This document shows positions 51,651-62,043 of a DNA stretch of 64,000 nt, piece by piece (position 1 is the stretch's first letter; every line of letters begins with the position of its first letter). Origin of the DNA: Flectonema sp. DT1601 (lineage: Eukaryota; Euglenozoa; Diplonemea; Diplonemida; Diplonemidae). Where the stretch lies: the NCBI GenBank assembly GCA_964019425.1, contig OZ025786.1, forward strand, positions 1,660,804-1,724,803, given 5' to 3'. Below the pieces are notes generated by a model. It had not been told where the DNA came from. It did not search any database and saw only the letters and a list, made by a program, of their open reading frames with translations. The translations under genes were made by a program, and so were the position numbers.

Positions 51651-51965
51651 TGGGGATTGAACCCTTGCCACGGCTACCGAAGAGATTTAAGGTATCCACT
51701 CGGCTGTGCAGCCCTGGGGTTTTCTTTTTTTTTTTTTATTTATTTATTTGTGTGTTCTTAGCCTCTTTATGGGAATCCTTCCATTTTCCCTTCCCTCCAG
51801 TCTTAACGTAGGAGAGTCTACCAGGTGCCTACCCTGGACGCCCTTTGGGCGCGGGATTTGAACTAATTGCGTGTACGGGCGCTATGGGTTATTGCAGTGG
51901 CAGGGGGTCGAACCAGCGATCACCCAGCCCCAGGGCGAGGGTTATACCACTACCCTGGGATATCG
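51651..51965 (-). mobile_element. SINE-like pair, copy 2
   Basis: Repeats both tRNA-like heads of copy 1 in the same order and orientation: the Ser/Leu-like head at about 51651-51725 and the Gly-like head at about 51885-51965, separated by the T-run and TTTATTTATTT tract. Differences from copy 1 are few, so the pair was duplicated together. Confidence 0.6.
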
Positions 51966-52080
51966 CAACTTTTTATTATTATTACTTTTCTGCAACTTCT
52001 ATTTATAAATAAGTTTTCGAAAAGGTGGGAAGTAACGGGCTGGGAGCTTTTAGCTCCTGCCCTATTCCCGATGTAAACTT

Positions 52081-52117
<37 letters not shown>

Positions 52118-52171
52118 GGCCCAAAGGGCGACAATGACTGTTGCTGACCAAGGAATAATATTCAAATGGAT

Positions 52172-52611
52172 CCGCAAACCCGCAAACCCGCAAACCCGCA
52201 AACCCGCAAACCCGCAAACCCGCAAACCTGCAAACCCGCAAACCCGCAAACCCGCAAACCCGCAAACCCGCAAACCCGCAAACCCGCAAACCCGCAAACC
52301 CGCAAACCCGCAAACCCGCAAACCCGCAAACCCGCAAACCCGCAAACCCGCAAACCCGCAAACCCGCAAACCCGCAAACCCGCAAACCCGCAAACCCGCA
52401 AACCCGCAAACCCGCAAACCCGCAAACCCGCAAACCCGCAAACCCGCAAACCCGCAAACCCGCAAACCCGCAAACCCGCAAACCCGCAAACCCGCAAACC
52501 CGCAAACCCGCAAACCCGCAAACCCGCAAACCCGCAAACCCGCAAACCCGCAAACCCGCAAACCCGCAAACCCGCAAACCCGCAAACCCGCAAACCCGCA
52601 AACCCGCAAAC
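52172..52611. repeat. 8-bp satellite array (55 units)
   Basis: The unit CCGCAAAC (G-strand GTTTGCGG) is repeated over 440 bases with one visible variant near 52228 (CCTGC for CCCGC). Eight is not a multiple of three, so three units make a 24-base, eight-residue period and every frame stays open on both strands, giving spurious proteins (RVCGFAGL on -, RKPANPQT on +). The G-rich strand has GGG every eight bases and could form G-quadruplexes. Confidence 0.97.
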
Positions 52612-53284
52612 TTTTTTGAGAGCCCAAAGATCATTCATAAGTAAAGGTGCAAAGATAGCAGATGTACTGACTATTATCGACGCAGAGCGGGGTGACTTTT
52701 TGGACAAAGCTGTCGAAAAAGCATCTAAGAAATTCACCTGGGGGAACTCTCACAACTCAATGAAGGCTCCTTTCAGCAGGGGCAAAGGCGGCAAGGGTCG
52801 AGGGAAACAAAAATGACTGAGACACAGAGACAAAGTATCAGAAAAGACTGCAACTCAAAATCTATATGAGGTGGTCAGTCGGATGTGTGCCTCATCAACG
52901 TTAAGCCAGCGAAGATGATTATGGTCAAGGTTTGTGAAGTTTGCGGGTGTGGGGAAATAAATTGGAGCAACGCATCACGAGGACTTAACAACAAGAAACG
53001 ATGGCGGAATCAGGAGGCAGCCTACAAAGGTAAAACATCCAGAAGATCTGGTCTCAGTCAACAGGGCACTAGGAAAGCTGGACAATGTGGTGAAAGGATA
53101 TGGGCGCCGTCAACGCCGACTAGAAAACGATTATGGTCGCGGTTCATGAAATGTGGAAGCGAGACCCAGCTATGAAGGACTACAGTGCCACATTCATTAA
53201 TGTGCTTCCTCTATGCGTCTTCGAGGTCGGAAGGAAACGAGCCTCCTGAGCGCTGTGAATGCAAGGCAAGAATACCACCACAGA
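52612..53284. other. Unassigned sequence after the satellite
   Basis: About 670 bases of mixed sequence between the satellite and the minus-strand NTPase-like gene. On the + strand, 52612-52816 reads a protein-like stretch (ISKGAKIADVLTIIDAERGD, ending GKGGKGRGKQK), which is open into the array. It may be the worn tail of a former gene or element. No domain recognised. Confidence 0.35.
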
Positions 53285-54298
53285 TCAAACAAAGCAACAA
53301 TTCGAACGCTTGGGCTGCTTGCGAACACCCAGACCAAGAACTGCCTTGAGAGAATCACTGCACTTCTCATGGTGGTGACGGAGAACACCCAGCCGTCGGG
53401 TGTTCTCGAACATTCCAATTTCATCAAAAAGAACCCAATCTTTCATATTATAATCTGTTGCTGCTTTTGCTATCCGTTCGAGGGTGTCATTGTCAAGTTT
53501 TGGAACATACTTCTTGGACTCAGCTTTTGGTTTATAGGTATTGCCCTGTGATGTTGAGTACATCACAGGGACACATCTGTAACCACAGTTGATGAGTGTC
53601 TTAACAATATCAGATGTAGCTATTTTTTCGATACGACTTTGGTAAGAATCCCCTGTAACTTCAAACTTGTCCTGATAAGCGAAGAATCCCATCACCTGCT
53701 TTCCCTGTTTATTGTACCAGAATGGTGACAGCCCCTCAATCCCAGGTTCATTGTCATGGTTCGAGAAGACGAAGTGGCCAGCACTGAGGCGACTGATCAC
53801 ATCATCGGTATGGTCATTCAGAAAACTATTCTTTTCGGTATCCCCAAGGTACTTGACAAGACCTTCCGGAGGCAAACTCTTTCTATCAGGGGGCAGTATA
53901 GATATGGTACCTGAGAATTCCTCACTGATTTGACCTCCATTGAAATAGTTCTTCACTCCAACCACCCCATCGTTGTATTCAACCAGTGCAACCCTCCTAG
54001 CCGCTTCTTGATACAGCAAAACATTATCCAACAGCTTCGGGGAATCCTTGGTCACCTGGAGGTCGGCGTTGTAGGCTTCATGAAGAAGGTACCCCAGTGA
54101 AGTATCGGAATTATTCCCCGCCCATAGTCGTAGCAGCAATGGTGCAAGGTACAGCTCTTCTTTGTCTGATAATGAAGGACCGTGTTGAAGAACGTTCAAT
54201 AGTCGAAGCTGTTCCACCTTTGCATCATCGGAAATGGCTCCCTTTGCAAGCCACTCAATAACGTCGCTTCGAAGTAAGTTTCGACTGCCAAGTCCCAA
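53285..54298 (-). pseudogene. C-terminal piece of an NTPase-linked protein
   Basis: A 337-codon piece on the - strand, directly downstream of the P-loop NTPase piece and in the same phase, so the two probably were one gene with about one break. It has a helical first part (SDVIEWLAKGAISDD, LLRLWAGNNSDTSLGYLL), then an alpha/beta domain with FFAYQDKFEV and YRCVPVMYSTS that could be a restriction-endonuclease-like fold, as in CRN/RHS-type proteins. That is a guess; no clear catalytic triad can be assigned. The end is Cys-rich (SNCCFV). Confidence 0.5.
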
Positions 54299-54343
54299 AC
54301 TTGTCTTTTGTGCGATTTCAGAAATGAATTTACTTAGGTGGGG

Positions 54344-55711
54344 CTAGATAGTTGTTTGTTCCTTCAGGTCTAGGTTTGCAAGGCCATCAAAGACCAAACG
54401 TGGATTGTTGTTACATAGGAGGAATAGCTGTACAAATGCGGTATCATTTGAGAATCGCTCTTCTAACCCTGGTATCATGTTCAGAAGATTCCGCTTAACC
54501 AAATCTGAGCTGAGAACGGGAATGTAAAAGGTAGTACTACCCCTCCTGAAAGATGTTGTAACAACCTTTCCTGTGTGCAGATCAGTCAGTGATGTGAACA
54601 AGAATATTGTGGGTGTGTCAGTAGCCAGTGTTTCATCTTGGAACCGCATGAGCTTCGCAACAAGAAGGTCAGGTGTGGCCTGTCCATCAATATCCATTTT
54701 TAGCAGCTCATCAACACATACCACCAAGCATTGTCTTTTCTTTTTGTCAAGGTATCCTTCAACTTGCAGTTTTCCTCTGAGGAACCACATGCCTTTTTCC
54801 AGAGCTTCTGATTCTGAACTGAACTGAATTTTCTTAACAACTTGATTCTGCAGCCCATGGAATAGGAGGAGGTTCTTCATAAAGGTCACAACCAAGGTAT
54901 CACTAGTCGGTCTGAAGTACTCGAAGTTTTCACTGAAGGTTATGCGTATGAAACGAACTTGCACAACATCGGTGTCAAGTTGCTTATCAAGAAGACCGTT
55001 GCACAGCTCCATGATTAAACGGGTTTTGCCTTCCCCCATGTGACCTTGTGTGAGAAGGACCCGTGATGTTTTCCAGATAGAGAACGCCACCTTACTATTC
55101 ATCGTTAGCGGTTTCCCTACAAGTGTTTTGTATTCAAGACACCCTTTGATGTACATTACAATTACTTCGAAGTCTTTAGACACATCTGCAATGTACTCAG
55201 GGTTCATGGGTCGAATACCTCTCCTTGAATACACAACATCAGGAACATTGGGGGGGTTCATTCTCCTTGGCCATTGTTTGAAGTCTCCAATAGTGAACTT
55301 GACACCCCCAACAGGGATTGATGCAGATAGCTTGTTTGACATGGTTGACATATTCGCTTGATCGTTCTCTGCAGCAGTGGTATATCTATTCTTGTCATGT
55401 TGGAGATTCGTGATGCTAACCTTCAAATCTGCTACTTCGCTACTCCAATAATCGTATGTAGCTGAGGGGAAATTCTTTTCGGCTACACATTTTTCCACTT
55501 TGCCTTGAGCTTCTTTCAGATCTGCCTCTTTGTCTTTGATCTGTTGGTCTGCACTAGCGACCAGATTAATCCACTGCACCCCCTGCACCCGTTTCACATG
55601 ATATTCATTTGATTCATCATCATCACTACCTCTCTTCTTCTTCAATGATGACGGTGAGGCTTTCTTCCTAGCCTTCTGTGATGCCTTTTTTGCAGGTTTC
55701 TTCTTCGTCAT
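54344..55711 (-). pseudogene. P-loop NTPase piece, CRN/RHS-like
   Basis: A 455-codon piece. The N terminus is a Lys/Ala tail (KKPAKKASQKARKKASPSSL) like a nuclear signal, followed by a coiled coil (about 55-125). The NTPase core has Walker A GHMGEGKTR (about 227-235) and a Walker B-like CLVVCVDELLK (about 325-335), with the usual strand and helix spacing. The layout of basic N terminus, NTPase and downstream alpha/beta domain in a transposon-rich region recalls the CRN/RHS group of protist proteins (trypanosome retrotransposon hot-spot proteins, Crinklers). A STAND or AAA+ NTPase of another family is possible. It is on the opposite strand to the host genes. Confidence 0.6.
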
Positions 55712-56124
55712 TTTTAAAATAGAGAGCTGAGACGGATGGGTTTATCTGTGAAAGAAGTTGAGGAAAGACACCGCAAATTTATTTACCTGAGAAACAGAAA
55801 AAAGGCATTCCATCCTGTCTTACTTTGAGAACTGAAGCTACAATTGCCTTACATCACTTGACCTCGCGTTTAAATATTCTTTAGATTCCCGTGGAGAAAT
55901 AATTGATTTAATTAATAGTAACATGCAGGTAAAGTTTCTTCGGGATTAGACCTAGGACGAAACTGCTCAAGTGGATCGCTGATAAAAAAGAGGATGTGGC
56001 CGACTTTGAAAACACATCTGTGAGCCATCATTCTATAAACTTCGATGTATCAGGTCCGAGTGGGACACAAGACATCGAAGATGATTGTTGGATTGAAAGG
56101 GACATGTTTGGCACAGTTTCATAT
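55712..56124. other. Spacer between NTPase-like gene and LINE
   Basis: No gene supported. It probably includes the 5' flank of the minus-strand NTPase-like gene and the 3' end of the LINE fragment. Confidence 0.4.
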
Positions 56125-56751
56125 TCACTCTAATTTGAAGTCATACAGCCAACAGCTGTCTGGTCGTGTTAGAGCTTCGATGTACGGAGGGTGTCTTACC
56201 TCTCCTGGTCCGATCCAGTTCTCCCGTTTTCTCCGCTTGTGGAGCGTCATCAATGTTCCCATGTCAAGTTGAGTGGGCAGTTGTTTAATAATAACATCTT
56301 CGTGAGGTGGATCTTCCTTCAGGCCTGCAGCGAATTTCGCCAGTTGGTCCGCTACTTCGTTGTACCGCACGTTTCTGTGTGCCGGTACATACTGCATGTT
56401 GACTTGGATTCCCTTCTTCTCCAGTTTCATTGCCAACTTCCAGATCTTTTTGTTCATTGGAGACCTTTGTTTATATGGCCCTTGTTCCAATGCCTGCATG
56501 ACTGACATCGAATCAGTCAACAGGTGCGTCGTTGCTGTTAGAGATTCATGTTCATCCTCCGCCACCTGAACTAAATTTTCCAACGCCAGTTTCACTGCAA
56601 TCTGCTCGGTCCTGTAAGGGGAACCCGCTACTGGTATTTTATATCCAAGTAGACGCATCTTGCTTCCGTTAACCATGACCACAGCAGCAGCCGAGTCTGT
56701 CATGTAAGTCTTGGGTTTGTGTCTTATCGACCCGTCAGTGTAGACTTTCAT
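56125..56751 (-). pseudogene. LINE A RNase H domain
   Basis: 208 codons with the full RNase H signature set: VYTDGS, YRTEQIAVKLAL, LLTDSMSVMQAL and VPAHRNVRYNEVADQLAK, which give D, E, D and H/D catalytic residues. The C-terminal LDMGTLMTLHKRRKRENW block is shared with LINE B. The expected zinc knuckle is missing at the end. Confidence 0.85.
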
Positions 56752-56896
56752 CTCGTGAGTTGGTAGTTCAGTTTCTCACTGTTCAGCCTCTTCCTTGTTA
56801 CTTGAATATGTGAATCTCATCGCATTAGTACTTTCCCATGGAGGAAGAGTGTAGTGTTCTGGGTTCACTTCCAGGTTGGTAATGCTCCGGTAATTG

Positions 56897-57463
56897 TCAA
56901 AGGCCAGGGACACCAGAGACATAGCCTATCCAGACATTCCATCCCCATTTTGATTTTTGATAGAGTTCTGAACTCCCTGTTCTCGTCAGCTTGCGAGTCG
57001 GTAGGAACGGACTCAATTTGAAACGTTCATAAGTTCTACACATCTTATACTGGATGTGTTCCTTTAGTCTTGGCGTATCGGCTTCTTTGTAAAGTCTCTG
57101 TAGTTTGGTGCTCCGCAGACATCCAGTTACCAGCCTCACTGCCCTGTTTACCAGTAATTCCAGTTGTTCGAAGCACTCTTTTGGTAGCATCCAAGCAAAG
57201 CTCTCAACACCATAAAGCACCCTTGCTAACACCACCGTCACCAGTATACTGATGAGTGTCCTCTTTCTGCAGCCTATCCTGGTGAGTCTAACCAACAAGC
57301 CTAGACCCTTGGAAGCAGCTGTCATCATCTTTTGAATTTGCGACTTAAAGGTTAACTTCTCGTCATAATGTACGCCTAGATACCGCACGGTATTCGTCTT
57401 GTGAACTTTTCGTCCAACCGCATAGGCAAATCCGTGTAGTCCGGGTCCCACTCTTTCCAGCAT
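56897..57463 (-). pseudogene. LINE A RT thumb/connection fragment
   Basis: 188 codons. TVRYLGVHYDEKLTFKSQIQ is the usual LINE thumb motif (YLG-x-x-x-D-x-K-L-x-F), followed by the helical region LLVNRAVRLVTGCLRSTKLQ seen between RT and RNase H in these elements. One frame change separates it from the RT piece. Confidence 0.8.
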
Positions 57464-57495
57464 CTTATCTATTTCTGCCTTGTTGTGGACTTTCT

Positions 57496-57996
57496 TCAGT
57501 TGTGAGAAGCCGGTTTATTCGGTAGCTTGGCTTTGATCTTATGTTTTGGAACGACGTACAGGTGAGTGATGGCGAATTCTTCTTTTGAAACTACAGTTGT
57601 TGAGTTATCATCCTTCACAAGGTTACTCATTTGTTCTGCCGTGGCCACCACATATTTAAATGTGTGTTCTTCAGAGTATACCACTACTGGGGACTTGTCA
57701 TGTGTTCCACTTGGCCTCACGTGAATGTATTCCGTCTTGCCAGGGTTCTTATTGATTTTGATGTGTGAGTCAAGTGCCCACCTTTCAAATATTTTGACTG
57801 CGTTGTTAACCTTGTTTTCTAAACAGCTGACAGTGCCCGCGGTTATTACTATTCCAACATCATCTGCAAAGACAGTCGGTTCGTACATCTCTAGTTTATC
57901 TATCAAATCGTTTATGAAGATAGAGAATAACTGGGGTCCCAGCACGCTTCCTTGTGGCACTCCTACTCGAATGTTCCGGAATAGGGAGGTTCCCAA
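57496..57996 (-). pseudogene. LINE A reverse transcriptase fragment
   Basis: 166 codons. Contains RVGVPQGSVLGPQLFSIFIN (RT motif B region) and the catalytic VFADDVGIV (FADD box), then ERWALDSHIKINKNPGKTEY, all characteristic of non-LTR RT. Fingers and the first aspartate region are missing. The last 50 or so residues are outside the duplicated segment. Confidence 0.85.
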
Positions 57997-58388
57997 AGAA
58001 GAAAAAAAGTTTTAACTTTTTTCTTCTTAATAATAAATAAAAGATTTTAAGAATAAAGATTTTTTATTATTTATTTATTTAGTCACATCCCCCCTGTCTT
58101 TCCACTTTATTTTTCTTCATTCTGAGCATTCTTGCCCTTCTTATTTTTTGATAGGGTAAACAAGTAAAAACAAGCGCAACTGTCCTGAGTCCGTTGGAGG
58201 ACTTCCCCGGATAGGAATCTCAAGACACAGTTAATATAAAGCGAAGGATCAGTACAGGGACGGTGGCCAAAGACCACTGGGTTACCTACGAGCCATGAAG
58301 CTCTGCGGATGTCCTCAGAGAAATTAGGAGATGATTAAGGAGTGTGATAAGGGAGAATGATACTAATGAATTAGCAACTACCAATCAG

Positions 58389-58814
58389 TTAACAGTTTGA
58401 TAAGCCTGTTCGTTGTTCCAAATGCCATAAGTAGCCGGCTAGGGCGTGAAGATTTCTCGTCGCAAACATTATTGAAAGATTTAGTTTGGTCTCAGAGATT
58501 CTCGCTTCCTGAATGTTTGATCTAATTGTTCCTTCTCTAATGCGGACCACGTCACCATCCTCGCAATCAAATATTAGATGTCTGGCAGTAGAATCTGTTC
58601 TTTTGCAGAAGGGGCACTTTATCGGTAGTTCATTTACCCTTTTTTTTTTTTTTTTTTTGTGTGCACAGCAGGTTCCTTCGACCTGCTTTGCTGTTTGCGC
58701 TGTTAGGCGCGGTTGTTCTTTCTTTCTTCTGTAAACTTTCTTTTTGTGGGGATTGGGGATGGGATGGGGGGTTCCCGTAGGCTTCGTATCTTCTTTGTTT
58801 TCTTTGTTTATCAA
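58389..58814 (-). pseudogene. LINE C 3' ORF with zinc knuckle (copy 1)
   Basis: 141 codons, Lys-rich at first, then CPFCKRTDSTARHLIFDC (C-x2-C-x9-H-x4-C) and a helical tail ending in SNC. This C-x2-C-H-C layout close to the C terminus is typical of I/R1/Ingi-type LINE ORF2. The sequence is unlike LINE A or B, so it is a third LINE lineage. An A/T-rich tail follows at 58040-58090. Confidence 0.65.
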
Positions 58815-58868
58815 TTACTAAAGAGTTCAGTTTACTTCCTCATTTGGTCTAAGAACCGCATCTTTAAA

Positions 58869-59551
58869 TTATGGATTTCCAGGTCTTCCGAGCATTTCAG
58901 CTATTTGGTCCAGTACCACTACAAAGTTGGACATGCTGCGTTGATTCTCCTTTAAGAAGCAGTCCTCTACTTTACTCACTACTTCACCAGTTTCGGTATT
59001 AATCATGCTGTGTATGTACAATGATCTCATCTTTTGGATACACCAGTGGTTGCACTTGAAAAGCACATGATGCGGTGTTGCAGTATCTCCATGACAGAAG
59101 ATGCACTGTTCGTTTATTCCTTTTAGTTTAAGAGATCTACAGTGTCCAACTCTGAAGCGGGACATTAGGACTTCTTGTGGTCTCGTCAGTTCTTCTACAA
59201 AAGGTGGATGCCTCTGTTCGCCGGCTCCAATCCACTCCTCTCGTTTTCTTCTCTTGTGAAAAGTCATAAGGGTTCCCATATCCAGTCTAGTAACTAAACT
59301 CTCGAGTACCACACTGTCATCTGGAGGTTTCTTTATCGTACCTGCAGCGTGTTTTGCCACCTTGTCTGCTATTTCATTATACAGCACATCCATATGTGCC
59401 GGACATACTGCATGTTAATATTAACACCTCTGTGTTCCAGTTTCAGTGCTAACTTCCAGATTGATGCGTTTGTAGCAGATTTCTGTTCTTCAGGTCCTCG
59501 CTCAAGTGCCTGTATTAGCGACATTGAGTCAGTTAGAATATGCGTCTTTTT
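58869..59551 (-). pseudogene. LINE B RNase H and zinc-knuckle fragment
   Basis: Minus-strand frames give the end of an RNase H domain (ILTDSMSLIQAL, NEIADKVAKHAAG) and a C-terminal knuckle CIFCHGDTATPHHVLFKC (C-x2-C-x8-H-x4-C). It is related to LINE A over the RNase H (LDMGTLMTFHKRRKRE) but clearly different, so it is a second lineage. It joins abruptly at 59552 to the start of the second duplication copy, making a chimeric frame that does not reflect one element. Confidence 0.8.
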
Positions 59552-59563
59552 AAGGTTACTCAT

Positions 59564-59929
59564 TTGTTCTGCCGTGGCCACCACATATTTAAATGTGTGT
59601 TCTTCAGAGTATACCACTACTGGGGACTTGTCATGTGTTCCACTTGGCCTCACGTGAATGTATTCCGTCTTGCCAGGGTTCTTATTGATTTTGATGTGTG
59701 AGTCAAGTGCCCACCTTTCAAATATTTTGACTGCGTTGTTAACCTTGTTTTCTAAACAGCTGACAGTGCCCGCGGTTATTACTATTCCAACATCATCTGC
59801 AAAGACAGTCGGTTCGTACATCTCTAGTTTATCTATCAAATCGTTTATGAAGATAGAGAATAACTGGGGTCCCAGCACGCTTCCTTGTGGCACTCCTACT
59901 CGAATGTTCCGGAATAGGGAGGTTCCCAA
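59564..59929 (-). pseudogene. LINE A reverse transcriptase fragment (duplicate)
   Basis: Identical by eye to the first 122 codons of the copy at 57496-57996, including RVGVPQGSVLGP and FADD. It is part of the tandem duplication. The frame continues past 59552 into the LINE B RNase H, which is a junction artefact. Confidence 0.85.
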
Positions 59930-60165
59930 AGAAGAAAAAAAGTTTTAACTTTTTTCTTCTTAACCCTCTAATAAGAGGCCAAAAACCCTGTTTTTGAGAA
60001 AAATCGAAAAATTTGACAAAGGGGAAAAGGGGTGTGGGGAAAAATACAAAAAAATTACAGGGTGAAAGACACCCCCCCGCGCATTGAAAAAAAACTGAGG
60101 TCAGCCCGCAAGGGGGCCAAAATAACTTGAGAAAATGCAACAACAGCCTAAAAAAACACTGTTAC

Positions 60166-60714
60166 TTAGGACCCCTGGGTTCGCTTTGATTTTGGCAATG
60201 TTGTAGGAGTAGAGTGCTTCCGTTTCATGTTTTTCGGTGGGATATGATTGTGTGTAGCAAAGGTATGGTTGTTGCAAACAGGGGCTGAATACTTGTCAAT
60301 ATTTTCGTGATATTGTTCGAAGCAGGGATCCATGCATAAGAAAACCTCGCTTTTTGAACAAGAAATCGATGACCTTACTTTTTTTGAGAACAAATCCGTG
60401 AACTGCAGTCCCCAAAAAATACCGAATTTTCGTAGGTAGTGACATTTTGTGTGAGTTTGGTGTGTTCCGTGATCAATAAGTTGAGAACATAGCCTCTTTT
60501 TGAACTGAGCATATGTCCCGACGTCTTTTTCGGACTTCTTTTGGAGGGTGAAAACATTGAAGATAGAAATCTCTAACAAGTAGTGAAAGACTTTCAGGGT
60601 CCAGCGTTTTGTCATCAGAGTTCTTCTTGCCTTCCCCCTGATACCGTCTGCGAGGTCAACACCACCCATTAGTTTGTTGTACTGATGGATCTGTACTGGT
60701 AAGTCGATAGTCAC
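60166..60714 (-). pseudogene. piggyBac transposase C-terminal part
   Basis: 182 codons. QYNKLMGGVDLADGIRG is the conserved block near the third catalytic aspartate of piggyBac (YN-x-x-MGGVD-x-x-D), followed by RRWxxK-like TKRWTLKVFHYLLEISIFN. The Cys-rich end (C-x6-C-x3-C) suggests the family's C-terminal zinc domain. The upstream part of the catalytic core is missing. Confidence 0.88.
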
Positions 60715-61182
60715 TTTTTGATAGATTTCCTTATTTTAGTCCATCACGTGGCTGTCTCATAATTCTCCTCGAGAGGCAATGTGCTGAAGACATGTACTTC
60801 TTTTGGATTGTCCCTGAATTTATGTGATGCACATTGTGCTAGGACTGAAAGTACGAGGCAGAGAACTTCTCCACCCGTCCCTGCGCCTCCGCCTTATTGA
60901 TCTCGGACCATTTGGGAACTATTGTTTCCCAAAAGCTGCGGATTTTGTAGAGCTTGTCAGTAGGTACGGGGTTGGTGACAGTGTAAAACTTTAGATTGGT
61001 TCGAATTTAGAGGAACCGATCTCAGGAAGCGAAGTGGGGTGTGTACGCTGGGTCTGATGTACCATTCCTGTAATCTGAGATATTTGGTTTATCACAGAGA
61101 CCCACGAGGATATTGAGTCCTAAAGAGAGTTTGAGTTCAGCTACGTTAAGATTGAGTGCCTAGTTGTTGCTGCAGTGCGAAA

Positions 61183-61473
61183 TCATCTCATCACCTTTGG
61201 GGTGAACACAAGTTCAAATTTCTGCAGTTCCTTCATCAATTTCAGGTCTGACATGTCTTGCAAGGACCGCCGAAACGTGTGTCGTCTTACCTTGGTGATT
61301 TTCTTGCTCCATTTCAGAGGGGAAATGCTTGGCTCTATTGTACTCTTTTCATCGCTCGAAGAAGACTCAGGAGCACCCGAATCTGGGATAGGTGACCCTA
61401 CTGAATCATTTTCGATGGAAATAGTTTTAGGGATTTTAATTTTTGGCTGAAAACATGGGATAGTCATGGGCAA
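61183..61473 (-). pseudogene. Probable piggyBac transposase N-terminal part
   Basis: 96 codons with an acidic, Ser/Pro-rich start (GAPESSSSDEKSTIEPSISP) then a basic stretch (KKITKVRRHTFRRS). Low-complexity acidic N termini are common in piggyBac transposases. Assignment rests on its place within the TTAA-bounded element. The space to the C-terminal part is too short for the full catalytic core. Confidence 0.55.
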
Positions 61474-62043
61474 CCTGGCTAAGACTGTTCCCAGTGCAGA
61501 AAAAAAAAAATGAACTTTTTCTCAGAAAAAGCTGGTGACTTTTGCAGCACGATCCCACATAAAATTTGTCGTTTTTTGGCAGCTCTGGCTCCACCCTTGT
61601 ACTCACAAGGTACATTTTTCCCCTTTGTCAAAAAAAAAAAAACGCGAAAGGCCACTATAGTGGCCTTCAGGGCTTAAAGGGTTAATAATAAATAAAAGAT
61701 TTTAAGAATAAAGATTTTTTATTATTTATTTATTTAGTCACATCCCCCCTGTCTTTCCACTTTATTTTTCTTCATTCTGAGCATTCTTGCCCTTCTTATT
61801 TTTTGATAGAGTAAACAAGTAAAAACAAGCGCAACTGTCCTGAGTCCGTTGGAGGACTTCCCCGGATAGGAATCTCAAGACACAGTTAATATAAAGCGAA
61901 GGATCAGTACAGGGACGGTGGCCAAAGACCACTGGGTTACCTACGAGCCATGAAGCTCTGCGGATGTCCTCAGAGAAATTAGGAGATGATTAAGGAGTGT
62001 GATAAGGGAGAATGATACTAATGAATTAGCAACTACCAATCAG

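Larger units (their letters stand above)
50833..52168. repeat. Tandem duplication of about 0.6 kb
   Basis: Copy 1 is about 50833-51444 and copy 2 about 51479-52168, in direct orientation and strongly similar from ACCAAGTCA to ATATTCAAATG. Copy 2 carries an extra segment of roughly 75 bases (about 51530-51600) containing a hairpin-forming CTTAAC/GTTAAG inverted repeat. Each copy contains two tRNA-like SINE heads on the - strand and long T runs. The 8-bp satellite follows copy 2 five bases later. Confidence 0.85.
56125..57996 (-). mobile_element. LINE A, 5'-truncated non-LTR retrotransposon
   Basis: Three minus-strand open segments lie in the order of a LINE ORF2: reverse transcriptase (57496-57996), its C-terminal/thumb part (56897-57463) and RNase H (56125-56751). 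They are in different frames, so the copy is damaged by a few frame changes. It begins inside the RT palm at RVGVPQGSVLGP, typical of 5' truncation by target-primed insertion. RT followed by RNase H places it with the I/Ingi/R1/Jockey-like groups. It lacks the endonuclease and the 5' end. Confidence 0.85.
57619..59551. repeat. 1,933-bp tandem duplication, copy 1
   Basis: The second copy starts at 59552, directly after this one ends, and matches with offset 1933. 57619-58030 corresponds to 59552-59963, and 58027-59096 to 61682-62751, once the piggyBac insertion is set aside. By eye only two bases differ (58155 and 59010). The unit contains part of the LINE A reverse transcriptase, LINE C and LINE B fragments. 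An intact TTAA at 58027-58030 is the empty form of the piggyBac target. Confidence 0.9.
59964..61681 (-). mobile_element. Internally deleted piggyBac transposon
   Basis: A 1,718-bp element flanked by TTAA at 59960-59963 and 61682-61685, the piggyBac target duplication. Its ends read CCCTCTAATAAG on the left and CCCTTTAAGCC as reverse complement on the right, short imperfect inverted repeats of the CCCTnTnA type. A GGCCACTATAGTGGCC palindrome lies just inside the right end. It carries pieces of a transposase on the - strand. The empty site at 58027-58030 in the first duplication copy gives the pre-insertion sequence. A related end is at 50625. Confidence 0.9.

Noticed and set aside
59369-59929. 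Single RT-RNase H frame of 186 codons
   Set aside because: It spans the duplication junction at 59552 and joins two different LINE lineages.
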